Of a stretch of DNA of 64,000 bases, positions 48,793-56,234 are shown piece after piece (within the stretch, counting starts at the first letter, position 1; every line of letters starts with the position of its first letter). The DNA lies in assembly GCF_003012345.1 (NCBI RefSeq), contig NZ_PVRV01000019.1, positions 1 to 64,000 on the forward strand, written 5' to 3'. The notes under the pieces are model-generated. The model was not told the origin of the DNA. It made no database searches and saw only the letters and a list, made by a program, of their open reading frames with translations. The stretch is from Phytohalomonas tamaricis (GTDB taxonomy: Bacteria > Pseudomonadota > Gammaproteobacteria > Pseudomonadales > Halomonadaceae). Position numbers and translations under genes: made by a program.

Positions 48793-50663
48793 TGTTGTGT
48801 CTCCTTGTCGAGTACGCGTACGATGCCTTCGTTGCCATCGACCTCGATCAGGTCGCCGGTGGTGATGCTAGTGGTGGCGAAGCCGGTGCCGACCACGGCG
48901 GGCAGGCCGTACTCACGCGAGATGATCGCAGTGTGAGCCATCATGCCGCCGACATCGGAAACCGCCGCGGCCACGCGCTGGAACACCGGCGCCCAACTCG
49001 GCGCGGTGATGCGGCAGACCAGAATCTCGTCGTCCTCAATGTCGTAGAGCTGGGCGAAGTCGGTAATCACCCGGGCGCGTCCGGTCACTTTGCCCGGCGA
49101 GGCGGCTACGCCGCGCAACTCGCCGTCCGCCGTAGCATCGACCCCCAGCCACTCATCGATAGTCTCTGGCGTGATGCCCCACAGCATGATGGTCAGCGGC
49201 TCGGTAATGCTCTCCGGCGGCACGCCCAGGGCGGGCGGCGGTGACCAGCGGCACAGGGTATCGCGAATCTGCTTGCGGCGGGCAATCAGAGGCCGCCAGT
49301 AGACTTCGCCGCGCGGCGGCGTGCCCACCGCCCAGCCGATCAGCACGTCGTAGAGGGCGTCGTAGATCTCGTGGCGATGGAGATAGAAGACATCCTCGCG
49401 GTCGTCGAAGAAGTTGTGTGCAACGAATACATCGCCCAGCTCACGGACCTTCTCCCAGAACAGCGAGTGGTGCCAGTGCTCGACGTAGAAGTTATGGTCC
49501 TCGACGAAGGGATAGACCTTGCGCGCCAGCTCGACCAGGCCGTCGAAGGCTTCGCGATCGGCGTCGGTGGGCAACAGCTCGCGATATTCGGCGGTGACGC
49601 GGGTGCGCTTTTCGAGGATTTCGTCCAGCGGGCGGCGGATATCCTCGCCGCTCTTCAGCGCCTTGATGTAGCCGCGCAGCGCCGAGAACGGCAGGCGCGG
49701 GTCGTTCATCCACACCGGATCCTCGTGGGTATAGCCCACGCCGGTGGAGAACCAGAACCAAGGGTCGCGGGCTTCTTCATAGGCGGCCAGCCACTTGTCG
49801 CCGTTGGGCGCGGCCTTGATGGCGTCGAGCATCGCCTCGGGAACCTCATTGATGAGCACTACCTCGTCGAGGCCCAGCTCCACAGCCAGCTCAGCCAGGC
49901 CGCGCACCTCGTCGTCGGGACGGAACAGCAGAATGTCGATGCCGGAGACCATGTGGGTGATGGTCTGGTCGCTGATGCCGGGGAAGGCCTCCTGGCAGAA
50001 TTCACGGAAGGTAAGATAGGCGCCGTAGCCGAGATTGAGCATCTCGAAGTGGTAGGAGCCCATCTCCAGCATGTTCTGGATCAGGGTGTTGTAGGCGGTG
50101 AGCAGGTCGTGGGAGGAGTAGAGGCCACGATGGCTGAAGACTTGTTCCTCCGGCACCAGCTCCGGCAGCGGCTTGAACTCGATCGCCTTGAGGCGCTCGA
50201 TGCAGTCCCGCGCCTTGGTCACCCACTCCTCATAGATGGTGTCCCAGTTCTCGTAGTAGTGGCCGGCGCGAGCGTTGAAGTGCTCGGCGCGCTTGGCGAC
50301 TTCATCCGGGTCGGTGACGGCGTTGGGGCTGATGTAGAGATAACCGTTGATGATGCGGTGGTCGATGCCGCGCGCCAGTGGAATCGGCCAGACCTTGTTC
50401 GACATTTGGCTGGCTGCTACCCACCAGTTTTCGGTCATGATGGTGTCGAAGGGATAGAGCGGCGCCGGGCTGTGCATACCGTCGAAGAACCATAGCTTCT
50501 CGTCTTCCATCTCAAGGCGCTCTGGACTTAACAGCGCGTAGTAGGGATAGAGCTCCTCCCAGCCTTCGGCGCCTTCGGGCGTGGCGACATCGAACGGGCT
50601 CGTGAAGCGGGCCTTCGAAGGAGACTGCAGCGGAGGAACCTGCTCGAGTGCGGTCTGTTGCAT
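48789..50663 (-). CDS. PEP-utilising mobile-domain protein (phenylphosphate synthase protein 1-like)
   Basis: A 624-residue protein with a C-terminal PEP-utiliser swivelling domain: LRGVAASPGKVTGRARVI and the phospho-accepting His at about 577 in GGMMAHTAIISREYGLPAVVG. The first 500 residues contain no motif of PEP synthase catalysis that I recognise, and probably bind the acceptor. In phenylphosphate synthase the equivalent 70-kDa protein transfers phosphate from His to phenol. It is the first gene of the 11-gene catabolic operon; GAGGAAA precedes the ATG at 50663. Substrate assignment (hydroxypyridine) is inference. Confidence 0.82.
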   Translation of the reverse strand: MQQTALEQVPPLQSPSKARFTSPFDVATPEGAEGWEELYPYYALLSPERLEMEDEKLWFFDGMHSPAPLYPFDTIMTENWWVAASQMSNKVWPIPLARGIDHRIINGYLYISPNAVTDPDEVAKRAEHFNARAGHYYENWDTIYEEWVTKARDCIERLKAIEFKPLPELVPEEQVFSHRGLYSSHDLLTAYNTLIQNMLEMGSYHFEMLNLGYGAYLTFREFCQEAFPGISDQTITHMVSGIDILLFRPDDEVRGLAELAVELGLDEVVLINEVPEAMLDAIKAAPNGDKWLAAYEEARDPWFWFSTGVGYTHEDPVWMNDPRLPFSALRGYIKALKSGEDIRRPLDEILEKRTRVTAEYRELLPTDADREAFDGLVELARKVYPFVEDHNFYVEHWHHSLFWEKVRELGDVFVAHNFFDDREDVFYLHRHEIYDALYDVLIGWAVGTPPRGEVYWRPLIARRKQIRDTLCRWSPPPALGVPPESITEPLTIMLWGITPETIDEWLGVDATADGELRGVAASPGKVTGRARVITDFAQLYDIEDDEILVCRITAPSWAPVFQRVAAAVSDVGGMMAHTAIISREYGLPAVVGTGFATTSITTGDLIEVDGNEGIVRVLDKETQQ

Positions 50664-50849
50664 GGTCTTTCCTCTTTATCGTTGTGCTTATAGGTATCTG
50701 GGTATCGCTTATCGTTATGCTTATTGTTCCGATGCCTTCACGCCGGCATCGGCAGGCACTACTGCGCTGTGCACAGCATGTGGCCTCTCCTTACACCAAT
50801 CTCAACCAGGCGTTTCGTAGAGGTCACTCGCCATCTACCGCCACCATAG

Positions 50850-50861
50850 ATGGTATACCAT
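50850..50861. promoter_or_regulatory. Operator half 1, ATGGTATACCAT
   Basis: A perfect 12-base palindrome of the TGGTATACCA type bound by GntR/FadR-class regulators. It is repeated exactly 56 bases to the right. It lies just upstream of the probable rightward -35 and could cover the leftward -10 (TACCAT). Confidence 0.8.
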
Positions 50862-50869
50862 TTTTTTCG

Positions 50870-50898
50870 TTGCGCAACCCGGGGGAGACGCATAGTCT
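50870..50898 (+). promoter_or_regulatory. Candidate promoter towards the Amt-like gene
   Basis: TTGCGC (50870-50875) and TAGTCT (50893-50898) with a 17-base spacer, between the two operators. Hexamer matches are moderate. TTGCGCAA is itself palindromic and might serve as -35 in the other direction too. Confidence 0.45.
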
Positions 50899-50902
50899 AC
50901 AT

Positions 50903-50920
50903 ACGATGGTATACCATCGT
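50903..50920. promoter_or_regulatory. Operator 2, extended palindrome
   Basis: ACGATGGTATACCATCGT is a perfect 18-base palindrome containing the same 12-base core as the left site. It would cover the transcription start predicted for the rightward promoter, as expected for repression by the GntR-type regulator encoded at 52646-53428. Confidence 0.82.
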
Positions 50921-51076
50921 TTCGATTACCCGCTCAACCGCTGGCTGCCCTACCGGCAGTGCGGCACAGGAAGTGCGGGAGCGAAAGATCGCACGGCGTG
51001 AACAACAACAACCAGATGATCGCGCTCAGGCCCCGCCGGGGCTGGCGCACGGTGTGCTCTACTAGGAGGAGCCATG

Positions 51077-52507
51077 ATGGAAATATTCCAAGAACAAATA
51101 TCGACCGACTATATCCTGCTGACGTTCATCTATATGGTCGGAGCGCTCAGCGTGCTGCTGGTGGTGCTGGGACTAGGCTTCATCGACATGGGACTGGTGC
51201 GGGCGCGCAACGTGCTCGATACCTGGGTACAGAAGCTGACGGCGGCGATGGTCGGTGGTTTCGGCACTATGCTATTTGGCTATGGGCTGTGGGAATGGCA
51301 GTTTAACCAGGCCTTCGATGTGCCGAACGCGCTCTACAGTGCGCTCCAGGCATGGTGGATCGGCGGCCCGGCGGCCAGCACGCCGGCGATGCTGCTCGAT
51401 CCGGCCGTAGTCCCCGAGGCGGATGTTCTGCAGGTCTTTCTGGTCTTCTTCGTGACATTCACGATGGCGACCATGGCACTGATCCACAGCAGCGCGATCG
51501 AGCGCATCAAAGCCAAGGCGCTCTATATCATGGCATTCATCATCGGCGCGCTACTCTCACCGTTAGTCGGCTACCTGTGCTGGGGGCCGCTATCACCGTT
51601 GACCAACAGTGGCGTCCATGACTTCGAAGGTGTCTTTCCGCTCTACATTTTCTCCGGCACCTGGTCACTGGTACTCGCCTGGCGCTTGGGGCCACGGCGC
51701 GGCGCCTTCGGCCAGGATCCCGCCGGGCTCAGCCCCATCCCCAGCAATTACGGCTTCGTCGCCGCCGGCGTGATGTTCATCATGTTCGCGCTGCCGTTCA
51801 TCGCTGTCGGCTCAACCTTCATCATTCCCGATAAGGGCGTCTACGGTATCTCCTTCACCCAGACCGGGCTCGGCCTGATCCTGATCAACATGTTCGCCGC
51901 TCTGCTCAGCGGCGGTCTCGTCGGGGCAATCATCGGCTACATGCATCGCGAGCCACGCTGGGTCTTCCTCGGTCCGATCGCCGGCGCGGTGATGAGCGGC
52001 ACCCTGTTCGACATCGGCACGCCGCTGCAGGCGATGGCATTCGGCACGCTCGGTCCGCTGGTCGCGCTCACTACCGCCAAGCTGGTCTATCGCCTCGGCA
52101 TCGATGAGCAGAAGGTCGTGCCGCTGGCGCTCGGCCCCGGTGTCGTCGGTGCGCTGCTGGTCGGCTTTTTGCACTGGGGCACACCGACCGGTGGCTATCC
52201 CGGTCTTAGCGGCGAGTACGCGCTGGGCCACGCCCAGATCACACCGTGGTGGCAGCTGGCTGGCATCGCTGCCACCATGGCGGTGGCGGGCATTCCGGCG
52301 CTCATCCTCTGCCTCATTCTCGAAAAGCTGGGTCAGCTGCGGGTATCGCCTGAAACGGAGATGATTGGCCTCGATGCCGCACACTGGGGCGTGGCGAACT
52401 GCGGTGACGATCTCGCTGACGACAGTGTTCGAGAAATAGCGAGTACTATAGCGATGACCACAGGCACGGCTGGGCGTGACGGTACACAGGCGGGTGTAGT
52501 AAGCTAA
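51077..52507 (+). CDS. Amt/Rh-family transporter lacking the twin-histidine motif
   Basis: A 476-residue membrane protein with about 11 hydrophobic helices and the overall Amt layout (GLGFIDMGLVRARNVLDTW near residue 40; GTPLQAMAFGTLGPLVA near residue 320). The two pore histidines of AmtB are not in the equivalent places: the segment after HDFEG reads VFPLYIFSG, and the second reads ALGPGVVGALL where AmtB has a His. It may therefore carry something other than ammonium, perhaps the pyridine substrate. The ATG at 51077 is seven bases from AGGAGG; an ATG at 51074 is too close. It is divergent from the catabolic operon. Confidence 0.8.
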   Translation: MEIFQEQISTDYILLTFIYMVGALSVLLVVLGLGFIDMGLVRARNVLDTWVQKLTAAMVGGFGTMLFGYGLWEWQFNQAFDVPNALYSALQAWWIGGPAASTPAMLLDPAVVPEADVLQVFLVFFVTFTMATMALIHSSAIERIKAKALYIMAFIIGALLSPLVGYLCWGPLSPLTNSGVHDFEGVFPLYIFSGTWSLVLAWRLGPRRGAFGQDPAGLSPIPSNYGFVAAGVMFIMFALPFIAVGSTFIIPDKGVYGISFTQTGLGLILINMFAALLSGGLVGAIIGYMHREPRWVFLGPIAGAVMSGTLFDIGTPLQAMAFGTLGPLVALTTAKLVYRLGIDEQKVVPLALGPGVVGALLVGFLHWGTPTGGYPGLSGEYALGHAQITPWWQLAGIAATMAVAGIPALILCLILEKLGQLRVSPETEMIGLDAAHWGVANCGDDLADDSVREIASTIAMTTGTAGRDGTQAGVVS

Positions 52508-52539
52508 TAAAAAGGCATTGCCTCAACCCGACCTAACAT

Positions 52540-52575
52540 GACGGCCCCTGGTGACATCACTGTCATCAGGGGCCG
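52540..52575. terminator. Hairpin after the Amt-like gene
   Basis: ACGGCCCCTG and CAGGGGCCGT pair perfectly, with an inner TGAC/GTCA extension. There is no T run on either side, so it may be a weak terminator separating the transporter from the regulator gene. Confidence 0.6.
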
Positions 52576-52645
52576 TCGTATCATGCTCAGTTATTATGAG
52601 AATGCTACGCTTATACTTTAGAAACATTAAGCCAGCTCAACACTG

Positions 52646-53428
52646 ATGCCATACAGTAAATTGAAGAAGCTGATCAGCGAATTCGACCAGGGACTGAGTA
52701 GCCGTTCCATCTCCTCACGTCGAAGTGAAGGCGTTGCGCACGTGATTCGCAGAGCCATTCTCGCCGGGGACATTCTGCCTGGGGAGCCAATACGAGAGCG
52801 AAATCTCGCCGCTGAGTTGCAGATTAGTCGTACGCCCGTTCGTGAGGCTCTGTTTATTCTTCAGGGTGAAGGGTTGGTGACGCTAAGTCATAACCGCGGC
52901 GCTTATGTCACGCCCTTTACTACCGGCGATATCGAGCAGATTTACTCACTCCGTCGCTTACTGGAGTCGCACGCGGCTCGCTGTGCAGCCCAGCATCACA
53001 ACCAAGCCCAGCTCGACGCAATCGCCGAGACGCTGGCCGTTCATCGCCAGCTCGATAGTCGCGCCACCCCCATGGAGCAGGCCCAGGCCGATCTTGCTTT
53101 CCACGAAGCGATCGCCGCTGCCGCTGGCAGCCAGATGCTGCTAACCATTGCCCATCAGGTACTGGCCGTCACCTTCACGCTGCGCTCGCGCTACACCTAT
53201 AGCACCACCTATGCGAAGCAGGTCTATCGTCGTCACCGCGCCATTTTCAAGGCGATAGAGGCCGGCAATGCCGAGGCGGCCGGCACGCTGATGGCCGAGC
53301 ATGTGACCCAGTCCAGCGAACTGGCACTTCAGCGCTTAGCTAAAGCAGTTCCCCCTATGAATGAGACTGCCCAGCCACAGAAAACGTCACCATTCGACGA
53401 TAAAATTGTCGAGCAGTCCAACACCTAA
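52646..53428 (+). CDS. GntR-family (FadR/FCD) transcriptional regulator
   Basis: A 260-residue regulator with an N-terminal winged helix (VIRRAILAGDILPGEPIRE, then LAAELQISRTPVREALFILQGEGLV) and a C-terminal FCD ligand domain with likely metal residues in DLAFHEAIA and YRRHRAIFKAIEAGN. Such proteins usually respond to small carboxylates or pathway intermediates. It is the only regulator in the island and the obvious candidate to bind the paired ATGGTATACCAT operators. The inducer is not known. Confidence 0.92.
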   Translation: MPYSKLKKLISEFDQGLSSRSISSRRSEGVAHVIRRAILAGDILPGEPIRERNLAAELQISRTPVREALFILQGEGLVTLSHNRGAYVTPFTTGDIEQIYSLRRLLESHAARCAAQHHNQAQLDAIAETLAVHRQLDSRATPMEQAQADLAFHEAIAAAAGSQMLLTIAHQVLAVTFTLRSRYTYSTTYAKQVYRRHRAIFKAIEAGNAEAAGTLMAEHVTQSSELALQRLAKAVPPMNETAQPQKTSPFDDKIVEQSNT

Positions 53429-53499
53429 TGCAGGCGTGGGCTTGATCAGACGCAACTGGCACTGGCAAGGAAAGCAAATTGCGATAACAGAAGGCTACT

Positions 53500-54219
53500 T
53501 CAGCGTATCAATTCATCGGGTACGGTCAGTCTCTTCGTTTCCCGCCAGTGGCTGACAAGACGCGACACCCCCTCGGTGGCACTTGTAGCGAGAGGAATAA
53601 CGCCCTTGGCAGCAAGCTGCTCAGCGTTAGGATCGACAAGAATGCACGGCGCATCCAGTGGCGCTTCATTGATCAGTGCCGCGGCAGGCATCACCGCCAG
53701 AGATGTGCCAACTACCAGCACCATGTCAGCCGAAGCGATGATATCGCATGCCGTGGCGTAAAGGGGCACATCCTCACCGAACCAGACAACATGAGGACGC
53801 AGTTGGCTCCCTTGGTCGCATAAATCGCCTATAGCAATATCATTGCCCTCAAGGCGATACACCAGGCGGGGATTGATGCTGGAGCGCGCTTTCATTATCT
53901 CGCCATGTAGATGAATTACATCGCTCGACCCAGCACGCTCATGCAGATCATCGATATTCTGAGTCAGGATACTGACACGAAAGCCGCTGTTTTCAAGATC
54001 AACGAGCGCCTCGTGAGCGGCGTTGGGGCTAGTTTCCCTCACCTGTTTGCGGCGTTCATTATAAAAGCGCAGCACTACCTCGGGATGACGCTCCCATCCG
54101 CTAGGCGTCGCGACCTCTTCAATATGATACTCTTCCCATAGCCCGTTACCGTCTCGAAACGTACGGATGCCACTCTCGGCACTAATCCCCGCGCCGGAAA
54201 GCACTACCAAATGCGGCAT
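53500..54219 (-). CDS. Sirtuin-family NAD-dependent protein deacylase without zinc cysteines
   Basis: A 239-residue Sir2-fold deacylase. It has LVVLSGAGISAESGIRTFRDGNGLWEEY, LTQNIDDLHERAGSSDVIHLHGE with the catalytic His, and LRPHVVWFGE. RFYNERRKQV keeps the Tyr and Arg typical of class III (desuccinylase-type) sirtuins such as CobB. The usual four zinc Cys are absent between HGE and LRPHVVW, where only one Cys is found. AGGA precedes ATG 54219. It lies downstream of the island on the opposite strand to the regulator gene. Confidence 0.9.
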   Translation of the reverse strand: MPHLVVLSGAGISAESGIRTFRDGNGLWEEYHIEEVATPSGWERHPEVVLRFYNERRKQVRETSPNAAHEALVDLENSGFRVSILTQNIDDLHERAGSSDVIHLHGEIMKARSSINPRLVYRLEGNDIAIGDLCDQGSQLRPHVVWFGEDVPLYATACDIIASADMVLVVGTSLAVMPAAALINEAPLDAPCILVDPNAEQLAAKGVIPLATSATEGVSRLVSHWRETKRLTVPDELIR

Positions 54220-54409
54220 ATTTTTTATCCTGCTCAATTGAAAGACGCCGTTTCGACTCGAAACCGATATTCAGAACCATCGCAACGACCGCTGAATGCA
54301 TACGCTTGCCTGAAGCAAGATCCATCAGCACCCGATCATGTCGGTAAATTGACAAAATCTTATCAAAAGAAGCTGATGACGACACATTCTCTTTAATGAA
54401 TGTTTGGCG

Positions 54410-55306
54410 TCACGCTCCCCCCAACTGAAACACAATAATCGCGATCGTCATCACTAGCGCACATACCAAACGCTGATAGAACAGCTTGCCGCGTTGCAGC
54501 GTATCGGTGAGCCCAAGCCCCAGACGGGTCGCCACGACCGCGACAGCAATTGAGAGCACCCCACGCGCTGACTGCAGGATATTGGCATGAACTGCCCCCA
54601 GCTGTGCAAAGGTCACAAACAGCAGCATCATCGAGCCAAACCAGGTGACCGCCAGCGGCCAGGTCGCCAGCACCTTTTTCCAGGCGCTCTTTTTTAGACT
54701 GGCCCCGACCGGCAGAACAATCAAACCATTGGTAAAATAGACAATACAGACGGCCAGCAGGACACCATGCATTCCAGGAACACCGAGATTTCGTGTCAGG
54801 CCAACGACCCCCAGGTCCGCACCAGAATAGCCAAGAACAGCCAGTACTAGCCATCCCAGCGCTTTGGGACGCAGCATGCCGCCGGCCAGACTCATGGCCA
54901 CAGCACCGCCACCACAGGCTGCTACTGCCAGCCACTGCAACGTACTTAATACCTCACTGGCAAAAAATGTCGTAATCAATGCCAGTGATACCACCTTGAG
55001 GCCGAGCAATGGCGAAACGCGTGAGGCGACATCACGCCGCAATGCTGCAAACAAGGCGGCCTGCCCGAGCAGATAGAAGCCGGTTGCGGCGCTGAGCGGC
55101 CCGATGAAATCCATCAACGGTGCAGCGTCGGGTGTCCACAGCAGGATCAATCCGACAAAGGAGGCCAAGCCCATCAAGATGTGGCTGAATACCAGCATGG
55201 CCCGTGATGAAAGGCCATGTTTAAGCCTGACATGCGCGGCCATGTAGTAGTACATGGCCTGGCATAGCGCGCCAAGCAATCCGGTAATTACCGCAATAGT
55301 TGCCAT
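54410..55306 (-). CDS. EamA/DMT-superfamily transporter
   Basis: A 298-residue membrane protein with about ten hydrophobic helices arranged as two repeats, typical of drug/metabolite exporters. The first repeat includes AVITGLLGALCQAMYYYMAAH, and the second repeat includes FTNGLIVLPVG and LVCALVMTIAIIVFQLG. The substrate is unknown. It lies alone between cobB-like and truC, divergent from truC. Confidence 0.85.
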   Translation of the reverse strand: MATIAVITGLLGALCQAMYYYMAAHVRLKHGLSSRAMLVFSHILMGLASFVGLILLWTPDAAPLMDFIGPLSAATGFYLLGQAALFAALRRDVASRVSPLLGLKVVSLALITTFFASEVLSTLQWLAVAACGGGAVAMSLAGGMLRPKALGWLVLAVLGYSGADLGVVGLTRNLGVPGMHGVLLAVCIVYFTNGLIVLPVGASLKKSAWKKVLATWPLAVTWFGSMMLLFVTFAQLGAVHANILQSARGVLSIAVAVVATRLGLGLTDTLQRGKLFYQRLVCALVMTIAIIVFQLGGA

Positions 55307-55394
55307 TCAAGTATCCCAGTAGAACATTTCAAGTAATAAGGTGTCATAGTAGCGCCCTGCCGAACCTCCACTCATCTCTTCTGTCAGATTCGCC

Positions 55395-56234
55395 ATGTTC
55401 GCTCCTTTGCCTATCGTCTATCGCGACGACGCGCTTATCGTCGTGCATAAGCCTAGCGGTGCCCTGGTTCACCGCAGTGCGCTTGACCGCAATGCACCGC
55501 AAATTGTCTTGCAGCAGCTACGTGACCAGATCGGCCAGCGAGTCTATCCTGTTCATCGTCTTGACCGGCCGACGTCAGGGCTCTTGCTTTTCGGGCTTAA
55601 TTCCAGTATCACAGCCGCGCTCGCCGAGGAATTCAGCCAGCATCGCGTCCATAAGCGCTATCTTGCTGTGGTACGCGGAATCGGCCCGCAGGAGGCCCAG
55701 CTTGACTGGCCGCTTCGTGAAGAGGACGGTAAACGTCCCAAGCATGAGATGCCTGCCATGGCGGCGGTCACCCATGTGAAGAGACTCGACAGTGTGGAAC
55801 TGACTGTTCACGTCGATCGCTATCCGACGAGCCGCTATTCGCTGATGGAAGCGGTGCCGCTGACAGGCAGACGCCATCAGATTCGGCGCCACTTGAGTCA
55901 CTGTGGTCATCCGATCATCGGCGATGCCAAGCATGGCAAAGGCGTGCATAACCGCTTCTTCCGTGACCGGCTCGATGCCGGTCGACTCCTGCTCGCTGCC
56001 GTAGGCCTGACGATCTGGCATCCGGTCATCGGGCGCACCTTGTGCTTGAGCGCGCCGGTCGAAGCCAACTTCGCCGTGTTACTTAACCGCTTCGGCTGGG
56101 CGCAACATAATCCAGTCGCTCACGTCGCCTGGCAGGATACAGCGCCAGCATTGACAGCATCACTTAAGACGCATGACGGTCTTCTTGAGCCTTCCGCTCT
56201 CACCAGGAACGCTACTCGCGAGAACATCGAATGA
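55395..56234 (+). CDS. truC: tRNA pseudouridine(65) synthase TruC
   Basis: A RluA-type pseudouridine synthase. The 279-residue protein has VYRDDALIVVHKPSG at the start, the catalytic Asp in VYPVHRLDRPTSGLLLFG, and the closing motif GRRHQIRRHLSHCGHPIIGDAKHG, which is characteristic of TruC. An extra C-terminal tail of about 30 residues follows. Its stop overlaps the start of tcdA. Confidence 0.93.
   Translation: MFAPLPIVYRDDALIVVHKPSGALVHRSALDRNAPQIVLQQLRDQIGQRVYPVHRLDRPTSGLLLFGLNSSITAALAEEFSQHRVHKRYLAVVRGIGPQEAQLDWPLREEDGKRPKHEMPAMAAVTHVKRLDSVELTVHVDRYPTSRYSLMEAVPLTGRRHQIRRHLSHCGHPIIGDAKHGKGVHNRFFRDRLDAGRLLLAAVGLTIWHPVIGRTLCLSAPVEANFAVLLNRFGWAQHNPVAHVAWQDTAPALTASLKTHDGLLEPSALTRNATRENIE

Larger units (their letters stand above)
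50664..51076. promoter_or_regulatory. Divergent control region of the pyridine operon and the Amt-like gene
   Basis: A 413-base gap without genes holding two identical 12-base palindromes and probable promoters in both directions. The 140 bases before the Amt-like start (50940-51076) are unusually long for a leader and contain no frame that I can support. Confidence 0.7.

Noticed and set aside
39122-50663. Nicotinate (nic) degradation cluster
   Set aside because: The lower pathway fits, but NicC (6-hydroxynicotinate 3-monooxygenase) and the two-component NicAB with cytochrome are absent; the hydroxylase here is a different, four-component type.
48789-50663. Rifampicin phosphotransferase or classical PEP synthase
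   Set aside because: Those enzymes carry the ATP and His domains in one chain; here they are on two separate genes, and the N-terminal 500 residues of the His protein do not show PEP synthase catalytic motifs.
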